Origin: Inquilinus sp. Marseille-Q2685
GTDB lineage: Bacteria > Pseudomonadota > Alphaproteobacteria > DSM-16000 > Inquilinaceae
Assembly: GCF_916619195.1 (NCBI RefSeq)
Contig: NZ_CAKAKL010000005.1
Location: forward strand, 1-64,000
Length of the DNA stretch: 64,000 nt
Direction: 5' to 3'
Below are positions 43,002 through 52,388 of the stretch, piece after piece. The position numbers and the translations under genes are program-made. Below the pieces are notes generated by a model. That model saw only the letters and a list, made by a program, of their open reading frames with translations, did not search any database and was not told where the DNA came from. Each line of letters starts with the position of its first letter. Positions within the stretch are counted from its first letter, which is position 1.

Positions 43002-43853
43002 CTATTCCCCGGCCGCGCGCAGCGGCGGGCCGGGCGGCGTGACGCGGCGGTCGTGGCGCAGCGCCGGCACGGCGTTGCGCGCCTCCTCCACCCGCGCCAG
43101 GTCGATCTCGGCGGTGACGAAGCCGACCTCCTCGCCGGCATCGGCCAGGACCTCGCCCCAGGGCGCCACGATCAGCGAATGGCCGTAGGTCTGGCGGCCC
43201 TTGTCATGGGTGCCGGTCTGGGCCGGGGCGATGACGAAGCTGCCGGTCTCGATCGCCCGGGCGCGCTGCAGCACATGCCAATGCGCCTGCCCGGTCTTGC
43301 GGGTGAAGGCGGCCGGCACGCTGAGGATGTCGGCCCCGGCCTGGGCCAGCGCCCGGTACAGATAGGCGAAGCGCAGGTCGTAGCAGACGGTCAGGCCCAG
43401 CACGCCGCCCGTGGGCAGCGGCGCCACCACCGCCTGGTCGCCCGGGCCGAAGGTGGCGCTCTCGCGGTAGCGCTCGCCGCCGGCCAGATCGACGTCGAAC
43501 ATGTGGATCTTGTCGTAGCGCGCCAGGATCTCGCCCGACGGCGCGAACAGGTAAGAGCGGTTGGCGGCCTTGCCGTCGGGCAGGCCGATGGAGAGCGACC
43601 CGATCAGCAGGGTCGCCCCGGTCTCGCGCGCCAGATCGGCGAAGAAGGGGAGGCCGGGATGCCGCTCCTCCGGCAAGGCGCGCTCGAGGACGGGCTCACG
43701 GCCCTGGACGATGAAGCCGGTGTTCTCCGGCGTGGCGATCAGCGTCGCCCCGGCGTCGCGGGCCCGCCGGATCAGCACCCCCGCGTCCCGCAGATTCGGC
43801 TCGATCTCGGTGCCGACATTGAGCTGGACGCAGGCGGCGGTGAAGCGGGTCAT
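43002..43853 (-). CDS. Carbon-nitrogen hydrolase (Nit1/Nit2-type amidase)
   Basis: 283 residues. The nitrilase triad is complete: Glu in LIATPENTGFIV, Lys in ARYDKIHMFDVDLAGGERYR and Cys in LGLTVCYDLRFAYLYRALA. The sequence pattern is that of Nit-type deaminated-glutathione amidases, which fits the nearby glutaredoxin, gamma-glutamyltransferase and ChaC genes. The start at 43853 gives MTRFTAACVQLNVGTE, the normal N-terminus. grxC lies 27 bases upstream. Confidence 0.92.
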   Translation of the reverse strand: MTRFTAACVQLNVGTEIEPNLRDAGVLIRRARDAGATLIATPENTGFIVQGREPVLERALPEERHPGLPFFADLARETGATLLIGSLSIGLPDGKAANRSYLFAPSGEILARYDKIHMFDVDLAGGERYRESATFGPGDQAVVAPLPTGGVLGLTVCYDLRFAYLYRALAQAGADILSVPAAFTRKTGQAHWHVLQRARAIETGSFVIAPAQTGTHDKGRQTYGHSLIVAPWGEVLADAGEEVGFVTAEIDLARVEEARNAVPALRHDRRVTPPGPPLRAAGE

Positions 43854-43880
43854 GCCATCGTCCTCGGACAAGGAGAAGGA

Positions 43881-44150
43881 TCAGGCCGGCGCGGATTCGG
43901 CCAGGAGCGGATCGAGCCTGCCGGCGCGCTCCAGCGCCTGGAGGTCGTCATTGCCGCCGACATGGGTGGCGCCGATGAAGATCTGGGGCACGGTGTTGCG
44001 GCCGTTGGCGCGCTGCCGCATCTCCTCCCGCCGCGACGGCTCGGCCACCACATCGATCTCCTCGAAGCTGACGCCCTTCTGGGTCAGGAGCTTCTTGGCC
44101 ATGTAGCAATAGGGGCAGAACGGGCTGGAGTAGACGGTGACCGGTGGCAT
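43881..44150 (-). CDS. grxC: Glutaredoxin 3
   Basis: 89 residues. Single thioredoxin-fold domain with the dithiol active site CPYC (VTVYSSPFCPYCYMAKKLLT), the cis-Pro segment NTVPQIFIGATHVGG and the glutathione-binding GGNDDLQALERAG. It reduces disulfides with glutathione. It precedes the nitrilase gene and is probably cotranscribed with it. Confidence 0.95.
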   Translation of the reverse strand: MPPVTVYSSPFCPYCYMAKKLLTQKGVSFEEIDVVAEPSRREEMRQRANGRNTVPQIFIGATHVGGNDDLQALERAGRLDPLLAESAPA

Positions 44151-44256
44151 GCGGATCCTCCGACGAGTTCCTCGAATATGAGGTCATTCCGCGGCCGATG
44201 CCAGGGGTCTGCACCCGTGGAATGGCGCCCATGTCCTGAGCGGGACCCGCAGCGCC

Positions 44257-45021
44257 TCAGCTGCCGGGCGGCGGCACCCGGGCCAGGGTGACGACATCGA
44301 TGCCGGCCGCCCCCTTGCGCCGCAGCGCCCGGGCGCATTCGTCGATGGTGGCACCGGTGGTCAGCACGTCGTCGACCAGCAGCACGCGGCGGCCTTCGAC
44401 CAGCGCCTCGCGGCCGGGCCGCACGGCGAAGGCGCCGGCGACATTGCGCCGCCGCGCCTTACGGTCCTGCCCGCCCTGGCTGGGCGTCGGCCGGCGGCGG
44501 ACCAGCAGGTCCGGCGCCACCGGCCGGCCGGCTTCGCGGCCGAGCGCGAGCGCGAGCAGCGCCGCCTGGTTGTAGCGCCGGCGCAGAAGGCGCCATCGGT
44601 GCAGCGGCACCGGCGCGATCACATCGGCCTCGGCCAGGAACGGCGCCGCCGCCCCCTGCAGCAGGCGGCCGAAGGCCGGCGCCGCATGGGTCTGGTCGCC
44701 ATGCTTGAACGCCAGGATCAGCTTGCGGCTGAGATCGTCGTAGAGGAAGGCGGCACGGGCCCGGTCCCACAGCGGGGGAGTGGCGGGGCAGTTGGCGCAG
44801 ACCGGGTCGTCGCCCGCCCCTGCCGCCGCCGCATGGTCGAAGGGCAGGCCGCAGCGGCGGCATTGCGGCGGGCCGAGGAAGGCGAGCCCGGCCCCGCAGG
44901 CGGCGCACCGCGCCCCCGGCGCCATGATCTCGGCGCCGCAGGACAGGCAGCGCTGCGGCAGCACCGCGTCGAGCAGGGCCATGCCGGCGCGTCTGATCCA
45001 CGGGGCGAGGAGCGTGCGCAA
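44257..45021 (-). CDS. comF: ComF-family phosphoribosyltransferase-like protein
   Basis: 254 residues. The N-terminal part has a zinc-binding set: RCLSCGAE, RCAACGAGL, QCRRCGLPF and CANCPATPP. The PRTase half has YDDLSRKLILAFKHGDQTHA, LRRRYNQAALLA and the PRPP loop VLLVDDVLTTGATIDECARA. ComF proteins assist DNA uptake in competent bacteria, but many non-competent species keep one with unknown function. The gap from GGT is 6 bases. Confidence 0.93.
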   Translation of the reverse strand: MRTLLAPWIRRAGMALLDAVLPQRCLSCGAEIMAPGARCAACGAGLAFLGPPQCRRCGLPFDHAAAAGAGDDPVCANCPATPPLWDRARAAFLYDDLSRKLILAFKHGDQTHAAPAFGRLLQGAAAPFLAEADVIAPVPLHRWRLLRRRYNQAALLALALGREAGRPVAPDLLVRRRPTPSQGGQDRKARRRNVAGAFAVRPGREALVEGRRVLLVDDVLTTGATIDECARALRRKGAAGIDVVTLARVPPPGS

Positions 45022-45027
45022 GACGCC

Positions 45028-46815
45028 CTATCGGCCGAGCGCGACGCCCTCGCGCCGCGTATCGGCCCCGCCGACCAGTCCGTCCGGGCCGATCTGGATG
45101 CCCTGCAGCCCGCTGACCTGTTCGGTCACCGCCACGTCGTGGCCGCGCGTAGCCAGGGCGTCCTGCAGCGCGGCTGCTTCCGTTCCGGCCTCGAGCTCGG
45201 TCCGACCATTGAGGTTGACGACATGGCCCAGCTCGATCGCCCGCTGCACGTTCAGCCCCCAGTCCAGCACCCCGATGATAGCCTGGGCGACATAGGGGAT
45301 GATACGGGCACCGCCGGGCGACCCGATCACCAGCACCGGCTTGCCGTCCCGGTCCAGCACGATGGTCGGCGCCATCGAGCTGCGCGGCCGCTTGCCGGGC
45401 TCGACCCGGTTCGCCACCGGCCGGCCGCCGGCAAAGGGCAGGAAGGAGAACTCGGCCAGCTCGTTGTTGAGCATGAAGCCGCGCACCATCAGATGCGAGC
45501 CGAAGGCGCCCTCGATCGTCGTGGTCAGCGACACGACGCTGCCCTCGGCATCGACGATCGAGACATGGCTGGTGTCGGAGGATTCGGCCGAGGTGTCGGA
45601 GCTCCACTCCTGCCCGATGCGCCGCGACGGGTTGCCCGGCGGCGCCGGCACGGGCGCGGCCCAGCCGGCCGAGATCGTCTGCGCCCGGGTGGTCAGGTAG
45701 GCGTTGTCGACAAGGCCCGATGCCGGCACCAGGACGAAATCCGCATCGGCGAGATAGCGGTCGCGGTCGGCAGTGGCCAGCTTGCCGGCCTCGGCGAACA
45801 GGTGCCACGTCTCGGCCGCGTCGGGGCTCAGCGCCGGCATGTCGAAATGCTCGAGCAGGCCGAGGATCTGGCCGACCCCGATGCCCCCGGCGCTCGGCGG
45901 CCCCATGCCGCAGATCCGCCAGGCGCGGTAGGGGACGCAGACGGGCTGGCGCTCCACCACCCGGTAGATCTCCAGATCAATCGCTTCCAGCCGGCCGGGA
46001 TTGCCGGACGCGCCCTGGACCGCGGCGACGATGTCGGCGCCGATCGGGCCCAGATATAAGGGCCTGTCGCCGTCGCTCAGGATGAAGCGCAGCGTGTCGG
46101 CGAAGGCCGGGTTGCGCAGCGTCTGGCCGGCCTGAAGCGGCTGGCCGTCGGGAAAGAAATAGTCTCGCGCCCGCGGATCCCGCTTCAGCCGCTCCGCCGT
46201 GTCGCCGACGAGAAGGCCGGCCAGCCGCGGCGACACGGCGAAGCCCTTGGCGGCCAATTCGATCGCCGGCCGGAACAGCCGGTCGAGCGGCAGCCTGCCC
46301 CAGCGCCGATGCGCCTCAAGCAGCAGCTTCAGCGTGCCGGGCGTGCCGACCGCCCGGCCGCCGACCGCCGCGGCGCCGAACGGCATCGGCCGGCCGTCCG
46401 GGCCGAGGAACATGCTGCCATCCGCCGCCCGCGGCGCCGTCTCGAGCCCGTCGAGAGAGGTCAGCCGGCCCGACCGCCCGTCATAGTGCAGCAGCAGCGC
46501 CCCGCCGCCGATGCCGCTCGACTGCGGCTCGACCAGGTTGAGCACCAGCTGCACCGTGATCATGGCGTCCACCGCTGTGCCGTTTTCCGCCAGCACGTCG
46601 TAGCCGGCCCAGGCCGCCACCGGATTGGTCGCCGCCACCATGAACTGCTTGGCGCGGACCGCGGGCTCGGCCGGGCGGGCGGGCGCAACCTGGCTCGCGA
46701 CGACGGAAGCCGTGCCTTCGGGCGGCGAATCCGACCGGGCCGCGCCCGCCCCGAACAGCAGGCCGGCGCCGACCGTGCCGCCCAGAAGCAAGGCCCGCCC
46801 TACGGTGCACCGCAT
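45028..46815 (-). CDS. ggt: Gamma-glutamyltransferase, periplasmic proenzyme
   Basis: 595 residues. Signal peptide at the N-terminus (RALLLGGTVGAGLLFGAGAA). Family segments: KQFMVAATNPVAAWAGYDVL, VEPQSSGIGGGALLLHYDG and GSPGGARIIPYVAQ. Self-cleavage should occur before the nucleophile Thr in SSDTSHVSIVDAEGSVVS, producing large and small subunits. The enzyme hydrolyses glutathione or transfers its glutamyl group in the periplasm. The oxyanion-region motif is GARI where GSRI is usual. Confidence 0.93.
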   Translation of the reverse strand: MRCTVGRALLLGGTVGAGLLFGAGAARSDSPPEGTASVVASQVAPARPAEPAVRAKQFMVAATNPVAAWAGYDVLAENGTAVDAMITVQLVLNLVEPQSSGIGGGALLLHYDGRSGRLTSLDGLETAPRAADGSMFLGPDGRPMPFGAAAVGGRAVGTPGTLKLLLEAHRRWGRLPLDRLFRPAIELAAKGFAVSPRLAGLLVGDTAERLKRDPRARDYFFPDGQPLQAGQTLRNPAFADTLRFILSDGDRPLYLGPIGADIVAAVQGASGNPGRLEAIDLEIYRVVERQPVCVPYRAWRICGMGPPSAGGIGVGQILGLLEHFDMPALSPDAAETWHLFAEAGKLATADRDRYLADADFVLVPASGLVDNAYLTTRAQTISAGWAAPVPAPPGNPSRRIGQEWSSDTSAESSDTSHVSIVDAEGSVVSLTTTIEGAFGSHLMVRGFMLNNELAEFSFLPFAGGRPVANRVEPGKRPRSSMAPTIVLDRDGKPVLVIGSPGGARIIPYVAQAIIGVLDWGLNVQRAIELGHVVNLNGRTELEAGTEAAALQDALATRGHDVAVTEQVSGLQGIQIGPDGLVGGADTRREGVALGR

Positions 46816-46916
46816 CCTCTCCCCCCGGCAGATTTCGCGAAATCCGCATAAGGGAGTATTCCACGGCGACGGCCGGTTCCCAATCCCCCGTCTGGGAGGC
46901 AGGCCCTTCCGCGTCG

Positions 46917-47669
46917 TCAGGTCAGGTTGAGGCCGCCGTCCAGCATCACGATCTCGCCGGTCACATAGTCCGAGCGGATCAGCCCGAGCACCACCTCGGC
47001 CACGTCCGCCGGCTGCGCCGGGCGGCGCATCGGCGCCGCGGTGGCCCAGAGTTGCTGCGCTTCGGCCCAGTCGGCGGTCATCGGCGTGTCGACCAGGCCG
47101 GGGGCGACGGCATTCACCCGGATCGCCGGCGCCAGCGCCTTGGCCAGCAGGCGGGTGACGTGGTGCAGCGCCGCCTTGGTGGCGGCATAGGGCACCGAGG
47201 CGCCGCGCGGCCGGGCCCCGGCGTGGGAGCCGATATTGACCACCGCGGCCGGCCGGCCCCGCGCCGATGCCGATTGCCGCAGCGCCGCCTCGGCCTCCGC
47301 CACCAAGAGCCAGGGGGCGATGACGTTGACCTGGTGCAGCCGGCGCCAGAGATCCGGCGTCGCCGTCTTCAGGTCGGCATGCGGCACCGTGGCGGTGATG
47401 CCGGCGCTGTTGACCAGCGCGTCGATCCGGCCGTGCCGCGCCAGCACCGCCTGCACCAGGGCCGGCGGCCCGTCATCGGTCGCCAGGTCGGCGGCGGTGT
47501 GGCCGGCGCCGCCGCCCAGCTCCGCCGCCAGCGCCTCGCCGGTCTCGATCGAGGCGCGCGAATGCAGCGCCACGGCCCAGCCTTCGGCGGCCAGCCGCCG
47601 CGCCACCGCGGCGCCGATCCCGGAGGTCGATCCCGTCACCAGCGCCACCGGCCGGTCCGCTGCGGTCAT
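46917..47669 (-). CDS. Short-chain dehydrogenase/reductase
   Basis: 250 residues. Classical SDR: cofactor loop ALVTGSTSGIGAAVARRLA, NSAG in DALVNSAGITATV, catalytic Ser in VVNIGSHAGARPRG, Tyr and Lys in VPYAATKAALHHVTR, and the C-terminal GEIVMLDGGLNLT. It resembles 3-oxoacyl-ACP or sugar-alcohol dehydrogenases; the substrate is unknown. ATG 47669 is used because the motif begins 10 residues later. It is divergent from the methyltransferase at 47747. Confidence 0.9.
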   Translation of the reverse strand: MTAADRPVALVTGSTSGIGAAVARRLAAEGWAVALHSRASIETGEALAAELGGGAGHTAADLATDDGPPALVQAVLARHGRIDALVNSAGITATVPHADLKTATPDLWRRLHQVNVIAPWLLVAEAEAALRQSASARGRPAAVVNIGSHAGARPRGASVPYAATKAALHHVTRLLAKALAPAIRVNAVAPGLVDTPMTADWAEAQQLWATAAPMRRPAQPADVAEVVLGLIRSDYVTGEIVMLDGGLNLT

Positions 47670-47746
47670 GATCGTGTCCTTCGCTGTCGTCCTTCGCGCC
47701 ACCAAGGGCGGTGCGGTGGTCCTCCGCAGCCCCTATAGTGCGCGTC

Positions 47747-48655
47747 ATGATTGATTCCGACAGCATGATGGTGTTCGACCGGGCGCTGGTGCGCCGGCGG
47801 CGCGACCGCGCGGCGCCGGGCCTGGCCGGACACAATTTCCTGTTCGAGCATGTGGCGGCGATGCTGGCCGACCGGCTGCTCGCCGTCACCCGCCGCTTCC
47901 CGGTGGCGCTCGACCTCGGCTGCCACGACGGCGCCCTGGCTCGGGCGCTGGACGGCAGCGGCCGGGTCGACACGCTGGTCCAGGCCGACCTGTCTCCCGC
48001 CTTCGCCCGAAGCGCCGCCGCCAACGGCCGGCCGACCCTGGCCTGCGACGAGGAACTGCTGCCTTTCGGCGAGGGCACGCTGGACCTGGTGCTGAGCAAC
48101 CTGTCGCTGCACTGGGTCAACGACCTGCCCGGCGCCCTGCTGCAGATCCGCCGGGCGCTGCGGCCGGACGGGCTGTTCCTGGCGGCGATGCTGGGCGCCG
48201 GCACGCTGGCCGAGCTGCGCGCGGTCCTGGTCGAGGCGGAGACCGAGCTGATGGGCGGCGCCAGCCCGCGCCTGTCCCCCTTCGCCGATCTGCGCGACGC
48301 CGCCGGCCTGCTGCAGCGCGCCGGCTTCGCCTTGCCGGTCGCGGATGCCGAGACGGTCACGGTGACCTACGAGGACGCCTTCCGCCTGTTCGCCGACCTG
48401 CGCGGCATGGGCGAGACCAATGCCGGGCTGAACCGCAACCCGGCGACGCCGCCGCACGCCTTCTGGCCCACCGTCGCCGCCCGCTATGCCGAGCGCTTCG
48501 CCGAGGCGGACGGGCGCATCCCGGCCAGCTTCGAGGTGCTGTTCCTGGCCGGCTGGGCGCCGCATGAGAGCCAGCAGCAGCCCCGCCCGCGCGGTAGCGC
48601 CACCCGCTCTCTGGCCGAGGCGCTGGGGACCGTCGAGCGGCCGGTGCGTCAATAG
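47747..48655 (+). CDS. Methyltransferase of the NDUFAF5/BioC-like group
   Basis: 302 residues. The alphaproteobacterial and mitochondrial NDUFAF5 pattern is clear: MVFDRALVRRRRDRAAPGLA, HNFLFEHVAAMLADRL, the SAM loop ALDLGCHDGALARALDG, DLVLSNLSLHWVNDLPGALL and LFLAAMLGAGTLAELR. NDUFAF5 hydroxylates an arginine of complex I subunit NDUFS7; the bacterial role is thought to be similar but is inferred. It is divergent from the SDR. Confidence 0.85.
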   Translation: MIDSDSMMVFDRALVRRRRDRAAPGLAGHNFLFEHVAAMLADRLLAVTRRFPVALDLGCHDGALARALDGSGRVDTLVQADLSPAFARSAAANGRPTLACDEELLPFGEGTLDLVLSNLSLHWVNDLPGALLQIRRALRPDGLFLAAMLGAGTLAELRAVLVEAETELMGGASPRLSPFADLRDAAGLLQRAGFALPVADAETVTVTYEDAFRLFADLRGMGETNAGLNRNPATPPHAFWPTVAARYAERFAEADGRIPASFEVLFLAGWAPHESQQQPRPRGSATRSLAEALGTVERPVRQ

Positions 48656-48662
48656 CGCCGCC

Positions 48663-49454
48663 TTATCCTTGCCCCCGATACAGCGCCATGGCAGCGGGCA
48701 GCTCGGCCTGCAGCGCCTGGATCCGGGTGGAATCGGCGGGGTGGGTCGACATGAATTCCGGCGGCGCGCCGCGGCCCTCGGCCTGGGCCATCGCCTCCCA
48801 GAAGCGTACGGCTTCCTGGGGGTCGTAGCCGGCCCGTGCCATCGCCTGGACCCCGAGCCGGTCGGCCTCCAGCTCCTGGTCGCGTGAATAGGGCAGGATC
48901 ACCCCATACTGCACGCCGGCGCCGAGCAGGCCGGCGATCTGGTCCGTGGCCGCCATGTCGCCGGCCTGCATTGCCGCCATCAACGCCTGCATGCCGATCT
49001 CCGCCGCCATGCTGCGGCTGATCCGCCGGGCGCCATGCCGGGCGTGGACATGGCTGATCTCGTGCCCGACCACGGCGGCCAGCTGCGCGTCGCTGCCGGC
49101 CACGGAGAACATGCCCTCATAGACCCCGACCTTGTTGCCGGGCACCGCGAAGGCGTTCATCTCATGACCCTGGAAGACCACGAACTCCCATTCCGCCGGG
49201 TTGCCGCCGGTGGCCGAGACCAGCCGGCCCGCCACCTGAGCCAGCATCCGGTTCATCTCCGCATTGCCGGACGCCGCCCGCTCGGCACGGAGCTTGGACC
49301 AGGTCTGCTGGCCCAGTTCCGCTTCCTGCTGCGGCGAGACCAGGATGAAATCCCCGCCCTCGCCGCCGGGCACGCAGCCGACGACCAGGGTGCCGGTCGC
49401 GCCCACCAGGGCGACGAGGACCTTGCGGCGGTGCAGAGTCAGACTCCGACACAT
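48663..49454 (-). CDS. M48-family metallopeptidase lipoprotein
   Basis: 263 residues. Lipoprotein signal with lipobox VVGC (residues about 24-27). The zinc site is HEISHVHARHGARR, with the third ligand Glu in DQELEADRLGVQAMARAGYD. Other family segments are GHEMNAFAVPGNKVGVYEGM and PPEFMSTHPADSTRIQAL. It resembles LoiP/BepA-type envelope quality-control proteases. Expected in the periplasm, anchored to a membrane. It ends the minus-strand run that begins at mutY. Confidence 0.92.
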   Translation of the reverse strand: MCRSLTLHRRKVLVALVGATGTLVVGCVPGGEGGDFILVSPQQEAELGQQTWSKLRAERAASGNAEMNRMLAQVAGRLVSATGGNPAEWEFVVFQGHEMNAFAVPGNKVGVYEGMFSVAGSDAQLAAVVGHEISHVHARHGARRISRSMAAEIGMQALMAAMQAGDMAATDQIAGLLGAGVQYGVILPYSRDQELEADRLGVQAMARAGYDPQEAVRFWEAMAQAEGRGAPPEFMSTHPADSTRIQALQAELPAAMALYRGQG

Positions 49455-49491
49455 CGAACGTCTTGCTCCCCCTTGCTGTCGTTCGATGCGG

Positions 49492-49953
49492 TCAACCCGC
49501 GGCCGCGGGCAAAAGATCCCGCTTCATGACGATGGCGTCGACCGCGGCGGCGCCGACCTTGTAGTAGCCCTTGCGGATGCCGGCCTCGCGGAAGCCGGCG
49601 CCTCGATAGAGCGCGAGCGCCGCCGCATTGTCGGTCGCGACCTCGAGGAACAAGGCCTTCGCGCCCGCCGACGCGCAGCGGTCGACCAGCGCATCGAGCA
49701 GCAGGCGCCCGCCGCCCCGGCGGCGCCGGCCGGGCAGCAGCCCGATCGACAGCAGCTCCGCTTCGTCCGCCGCCACCCGGCCCAGGGCATAGCCGGCCGG
49801 CTCTCCCGCCTCGTCCAGAGCGATCAGCGTCAGCACGCCGGGGCCGGCCAGAAGCTGCGCCAGCTGCTCCGGCGCCCAGGCCTCGGCGAAGGCGGATTCG
49901 TACAGGGCCGACAGCACCGCGGCCTCGGCCGGGCCGGCCTCGACGATGCGCAT
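49492..49953 (-). CDS. rimI: Ribosomal protein S18-alanine N-acetyltransferase
   Basis: 153 residues. GNAT fold with acetyl-CoA loop LLPGRRRRGGGRLLLDALVD, FLEVATDNAAALALYRGAGF and REAGIRKGYYKV, the RimI signature. It acetylates the N-terminus of S18. Its start overlaps the tsaB stop by one base, the usual tsaB-rimI order, so both are cotranslated. Confidence 0.92.
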   Translation of the reverse strand: MRIVEAGPAEAAVLSALYESAFAEAWAPEQLAQLLAGPGVLTLIALDEAGEPAGYALGRVAADEAELLSIGLLPGRRRRGGGRLLLDALVDRCASAGAKALFLEVATDNAAALALYRGAGFREAGIRKGYYKVGAAAVDAIVMKRDLLPAAAG

Positions 49954-50642
49954 CACGGCTTGGGCACCGGCGCGGCCAGGGGCACCGCGTCGGGCGGCCG
50001 GACGTAAATCGGCGGCGGCGGCCCCTCGCGGGCCTGGTCCGCGCGGTCCTCGGCCATCCGGGCCACGGTGGCCGGATCGATCGCGGCGGAACCGGCGCGG
50101 CGGATATCCGGCCGGCCGGCCAGCGCGGGCAGCACCAGATGGGCGCCGTCGCCGGCGACGGTCACGGGACCGGGCGGAATCAGAGCCGCCAGCTCGGCGG
50201 CGGGCAGGCACAGCGGCTCACCCAGCGGAGTGCCCGCGGCGTCGAACAGCCGGGCGAAGGGCTCGGCCCGACGCCCGTCCAGCGCCACCAGGATCGTGCC
50301 CGCGGCGACCGGGCCGAGATCGGCCAGCACGGCGTCGAAGCTGGGGATGCCGACGATCCCGCGGCCGGTCCCGAGCGCCAGGCCGCCGACCGCGGCGAGC
50401 CCGACCCGGAGCCCGGTGAAGGATCCGGGACCGGTGGTGACGCCGAACAGCTCGATCTCCCCGGGCGCGACCCCGGCCTCGTCCAGCACCTCCAGCACCA
50501 GCGGCATCAGCCGGGCCGCGTGGCCCTGGGCCATCGCCTCGGTCCGCGCGGCCAGCACCCGCCCGTTACGCCGCACCGCCACGCCGCAGCCGGCGCCGGC
50601 CGCATCGAGCCCGAGCACGATCACGCGCCGGCTCCTGCACAT
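49953..50642 (-). CDS. tsaB: tRNA threonylcarbamoyladenosine biosynthesis protein TsaB
   Basis: 229 residues. ASKHA-type ATPase fold: VIVLGLDAAGAGCGVAVRRN, GHAARLMPLVLEVL, and the signature ELFGVTTGPGSFTGLRVGLA. It works with TsaD and TsaE to make the t6A modification at position 37 of ANN-decoding tRNAs. The start used is ATG 50642; a GTG at the VIVLGLD motif, 6 codons further on, is possible. Confidence 0.95.
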   Translation of the reverse strand: MCRSRRVIVLGLDAAGAGCGVAVRRNGRVLAARTEAMAQGHAARLMPLVLEVLDEAGVAPGEIELFGVTTGPGSFTGLRVGLAAVGGLALGTGRGIVGIPSFDAVLADLGPVAAGTILVALDGRRAEPFARLFDAAGTPLGEPLCLPAAELAALIPPGPVTVAGDGAHLVLPALAGRPDIRRAGSAAIDPATVARMAEDRADQAREGPPPPIYVRPPDAVPLAAPVPKP

Positions 50643-50693
50643 GCCGCGGACATTCGGGCGCTGTTCATAGTGAAATCCGGTCCGTACACGCTC

Positions 50694-51281
50694 TCACACG
50701 ATCCGGCAGGCTTCCTCGAAGGCCAGGCGCGGACGGCGGGGGAATTCCTTGCTGCGGTCGACATAGCCGATATCGACCAGGAGGCTGGAGCGCCAACGCG
50801 TGCCGGAAAGGAAGGCCGCGTCGACCTTGGCGCGGTCGAACTCGCCCACCAGCCAGCAGCCGAGGCCGAGGCCGCGCGCCGCCATGATCAGATAGGCGGC
50901 CTGCATCGCCGCGTCGCGATGCGCCGTCTCCTGCGCCAGGTCGGGCCGGGCGGCGAAGCGGATCGCCGTCTCCGGCTCGTCCGGCAGCAGCTTCGGCAGA
51001 TGCTCGTGGAAGGCCGAATCATAGGCCACGATCGCGGTCACCGGCGCCTGCAGCGTCGCACCCAGCACCTCCGGATCGACCGCGGGCCGCAGCGCCGCCT
51101 TGCCGGGCTCGGAGGTGACGAAGACGATCCGCGCCGGACAGGAATTGGCGCTGGTCGGCCCCCGCTTCATCAGGTCATAGACCGCTCGGAGCGTCGCCTC
51201 CGGGATCGCCTCGTCGAGGAAGGCGCATCGGGTGCGGGCCTCCCGGAACAGCGTGTCGAGCGCGATCTTGTCGAGCGCCAT
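50694..51281 (-). CDS. Nitroreductase-family FMN protein (RutE/HadB-like)
   Basis: 195 residues. Begins MALDKIALDTLFREARTRCA and has the RutE-like pattern MKRGPTSANSCPARIVFVTS and AAYLIMAARGLGLGCWLVGE. Family members reduce malonic semialdehyde in pyrimidine breakdown or small quinones and nitro compounds. Here it stands apart from rut genes, so its substrate is open. It lies 21 bases after the bax-like gene on the same strand. Confidence 0.85.
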   Translation of the reverse strand: MALDKIALDTLFREARTRCAFLDEAIPEATLRAVYDLMKRGPTSANSCPARIVFVTSEPGKAALRPAVDPEVLGATLQAPVTAIVAYDSAFHEHLPKLLPDEPETAIRFAARPDLAQETAHRDAAMQAAYLIMAARGLGLGCWLVGEFDRAKVDAAFLSGTRWRSSLLVDIGYVDRSKEFPRRPRLAFEEACRIV

Positions 51282-51302
51282 GGCCGTCTGCCGCAGAAAG
51301 TC

Positions 51303-52271
51303 TCAGCTGGCGGCAGGTAAGCCCAACCCGCGATCCGCGGCAAGCCGCGCGGAATCGAGCTCGACGAGATCGTTCCCACGGATCATGGCCCGGACATCGC
51401 GGATATAGGCCGTTCCGCGCGTGGAATAGCGCAGGAGGGTCGACGCCAGGTCATAGCCGTCAAGCTTCTGCCGCGCAGCTCGGAGATCCGCGCGGCGGGC
51501 GCGGAAGCCGGCATAGGCCGGATGGGTGTTGAGGTTGCGGGCATAGGAGGCGACGCCGTCGATCAGCCGGTCGAAGGCGGCGTAGCGCACCGCCGATCCC
51601 GCCGTCTGGCCGAACAGGGCGTTGCGGCGCTGGGCGCTGTAGGAGGTGCCCCAGCCCGATTCGACCGCGGCCTGGGCCAGGGCCAGGGACGGCGGCACCA
51701 CGTCGACCCGCAGCAGCAGCTCGTCGATGTCGCCGTCGGCCACGCCGTAGCGCTCGCCCAGCTCCGCCAGCCAGGCCCGTGAATCCGCCGAGGGCGCCAG
51801 GCCGAGATGCTGCAGCCCCTGCAACGCCAGCAGCCGGTCGCGGTCGTGGCGGATGTCCTCGTTGACCCGCAGCACCAGCGGCAGCAGGGCGTTGAAGAAC
51901 AGATCCTTGCGCAGATCGGTCGAATTCAGCCGGCGCAGGTCGGCGGGCATCGCCTCGACCAGCAGGCGCGGCACCTCGGCCTCGCCGTCGCGCACCTCGG
52001 TGAGAGTGTAGTCTGCGCTGTCGAAGATGTCGCTGAGCTTGCCCGCGCTGTCGACCTTGAGGACGATGTCCGAGGTCTTGTCGATCGGCGGCACGGCCGA
52101 GGCAGGCAGAACCTGTTCCTGCTGCGGCGGCAGATCCGCCACCTGCAGCTCGGCTTGCGGTTGATCGGTGGTGATCGGGGAGGGTGCCGCCGGCTCAGCC
52201 AGGGCGGCGAAGGGCACGATCAGCAAAAGGCCGGCCAAGGCGGCGGCCGGTCGAAACACACGGAACTGCAT
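51303..52271 (-). CDS. Bax-like glucosaminidase-domain exported protein
   Basis: 322 residues. Signal peptide (RPAAALAGLLLIVPFAALAE). The C-terminal 200 residues form a glucosaminidase domain like E. coli Bax: VVPPSLALAQAAVESGWGTS with the catalytic Glu in AVESGWG, then SYSAQRRNALFGQTAGSAVR, FDRLIDGVASYARNLNTHPA and LLRYSTRGTAYIRDVRAMIR. It probably trims peptidoglycan in the periplasm. The linker after the signal is Pro/Gln-rich. Confidence 0.88.
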   Translation of the reverse strand: MQFRVFRPAAALAGLLLIVPFAALAEPAAPSPITTDQPQAELQVADLPPQQEQVLPASAVPPIDKTSDIVLKVDSAGKLSDIFDSADYTLTEVRDGEAEVPRLLVEAMPADLRRLNSTDLRKDLFFNALLPLVLRVNEDIRHDRDRLLALQGLQHLGLAPSADSRAWLAELGERYGVADGDIDELLLRVDVVPPSLALAQAAVESGWGTSYSAQRRNALFGQTAGSAVRYAAFDRLIDGVASYARNLNTHPAYAGFRARRADLRAARQKLDGYDLASTLLRYSTRGTAYIRDVRAMIRGNDLVELDSARLAADRGLGLPAAS

Positions 52272-52388
52272 GGACCTCGTTCTTGGTTGCGCCCGGGCCA
52301 GCGGTCCCGGGCGCCCCGCCTATCGGCACGACCGGGTCCGCGGGCGCCCCTCGAACCGGGGCGCCGCCGGGTGGAGCGCAGCCCGCCG